Below are positions 62,684-64,000 of a stretch of DNA of 64,000 nucleotides, piece after piece. Location of the stretch: contig JAZGTN010000046.1 in NCBI GenBank assembly GCA_037783415.1, positions 6,950,501 through 7,014,500 on the forward strand. Reading direction: 5' to 3'. How positions within the stretch are numbered: position 1 is the stretch's first letter; each line of letters starts with the position of its first letter. The DNA comes from Leptasterias polaris (lineage: Eukaryota; Echinodermata; Asteroidea; Forcipulatida; Asteriidae). The notes beneath the pieces were generated by a model. It was not told the origin of the DNA and did no database searches. It saw only the letters and a list, made by a program, of their open reading frames with translations. The position numbers and the translations under genes were made by a program.

Positions 62684-63864
62684 CAGTGTTCTCCACAGAC
62701 TTTTTCTTTGGGAGGGCGGCCATGACGTAATCAAAATGGCGCCTGTCAATATGACGTCATCAAAATGGCGCCCGTTGGTATATGACGTCATCGGACGTGA
62801 AAGCAAAAAACACTTGAGATAATCCTTTTCTTAAAAATAATGTTATTAACCCCTGGGCCCCCGACACTATCTAAGGAGAGTGATTGACATCAATTTCGGT
62901 CGAAACAACCTTACTGTAAAACTAATTCTAAAACCTACAATTTGTTATACATTTTGTGCGCCGCGCCAAAAACATCAGAGGGATATGCCGCACAGTGTGG
63001 GGTTTTAGAAAGCTGGATACACACGAGCACATACTTTTCAAAACGCTAAACAAACAAAAAAATGCATTTTTGGCTGATCTTATCCCCTAATTTCTGCCCT
63101 AAATAATACTTTTTCCATCAACAACCATTTCCATGGATTCGTGATTAGAGGATCTGTTGTTTAGAACTTCGTTTGCATTAAAATAATCGAGATTCAACGA
63201 TCGGTCAACAACACACATTGAGAACAAATTCAATGAACTTTGCCCCGCATCGCCCTCTATCGGCAAAAGTTGTCAATGAATATCCTTCATCCAAGGCTGT
63301 ATAATGTAGCAAGCTGCAGGCGTGCGGCAACACTTTTCGGCAATTCTTTACTCGGCTCGAACGTGTTCTGCGTTGGAGTAGAAGCCAAGATCTCTTACAG
63401 TCTTATGAATATGGTAATTACAACGACCATCAACTGCCAATCACAGCGTGTGGAATATTGATTAATTTGGACTTTGGACCTCACTGTTGTTATGTGCGTG
63501 TATGTGCTATGCATGGACTACCGGTCTGCCGGGCGTGTGGTGGTGGATGGGCCACCGAACGTTGTGTGGGGCCCGGCCGGGCCGCGCCGATGCACACAGC
63601 GGATACTCTGCAGTCGGAACCATGTGGTTGTGTGCATCGTGTTTTGAAATGAATGATCGCAATTCCAATGCTGTGGTTTGGAAGTCGGGCATGGCTCGTC
63701 GGCTACTCGTTTGATCGTATCTTTGCAGGCTAAAAATAGTCTGTTTGTAATTTTTTTGGCAGGGCGGCCAATTATTTTAGCAGGGCGGCCAATTCTTTGG
63801 GAGGGCGGCCTTAAACTTTGGGAGGGCGGCCCGCCCTCCCAAAATACGTGTGTGGAGAATACTG
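62684..63864. mobile_element. Non-autonomous TIR element, 1181 bp, sharing its core with 55727-56901
   Basis: Imperfect inverted ends 'cagtgttctccaca' and 'tgtggagaatactg' flanked by GTGTT on both sides (62679-62683, 63865-63869). Subterminal 'gggagggcggcc' motifs recur near both ends. 63110-63680 is the reverse complement of the core of 55727-56901, with substantial divergence. Non-coding. Confidence 0.75.
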
Positions 63865-63869
63865 GTGTT

Positions 63870-64000
63870 ATTTACATAAAATTGCCAATCACAAGATCAT
63901 ACAACATCATTTTTGTTTTAAATTCTCAGGGAACTGTGTTCTAGTTCAATACACTGTGCAATTTTTGCATGTGGTCTAACATCAAGGAACCTTTGAGCAA
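63870..64000. other. Window edge, FZR1 intron
   Basis: AT-rich intronic sequence, nothing recognised. Confidence 0.5.

Noticed and set aside
63240..63714. Open frames near the right edge
   Set aside because: They fall in the core of the 62684-63864 element, and the homologous core at 56 kb does not keep the frames open.
62304..64000. Further upstream FZR1 exons
   Set aside because: No WD40 or C-box coding was found on the minus strand; the intron must extend past the window.

Overview
This is AT-rich animal genomic DNA with spliced genes on both strands, dense mobile elements and long introns. The conserved coding sequence is metazoan. The TTAA-flanked repeats, tRNA-derived SINEs and tyrosine-recombinase retroelements suggest a marine invertebrate deuterostome, most likely an echinoderm. 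That placement is an inference and the species cannot be fixed from the window.

Plus strand, 1.0-49.9 kb: one large gene whose 18 coding exons join in frame with consensus splice sites into about 749 residues. The predicted protein has a signal peptide, a mature N-terminal histidine starting a small LPMO/X325-like (possible copper 'His-brace') domain, two EGF-like modules, a DOMON domain split by a basic and acidic Pro/Glu insert, a second FRRS1/cytochrome-b-like DOMON, and a hydrophobic GPI-type tail. It looks like a secreted, membrane-anchored redox protein that could pair a copper site with two haem sites.

Its introns are a graveyard of elements. Intron 1 holds an old LINE, a SINE interrupted by a hAT element with an 8-bp target duplication, and a TTAA-flanked MITE. 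Intron 2 holds a 23-bp minisatellite of about 30 units and an antisense RNase H plus SGNH retroelement fragment. Intron 3 holds a repeat that contains a copy of the start of exon 4. Intron 4 holds a structurally complete but frameshifted DIRS-like retrotransposon (20.1-25.5 kb), a tRNA-like foldback and a 5'-truncated LINE with an open 674-codon reading frame. Intron 7 holds further palindromic elements and a second, antisense LINE copy.

Minus strand, 55.6-62.3 kb: the last four coding exons of fizzy-related/Cdh1 (FZR1), the WD40 activator of the anaphase-promoting complex, with its C-terminal Ile-Arg tail preserved. Its upstream exons lie beyond the right edge. The two genes are convergent. 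The region between and within them holds another MITE, SINEs, a 65-68-bp tandem array, a hAT-like element with an 8-bp target duplication, and two about 1.18-kb elements that share an internal core but have different termini. A 47/53-bp minisatellite lies in an FZR1 intron.
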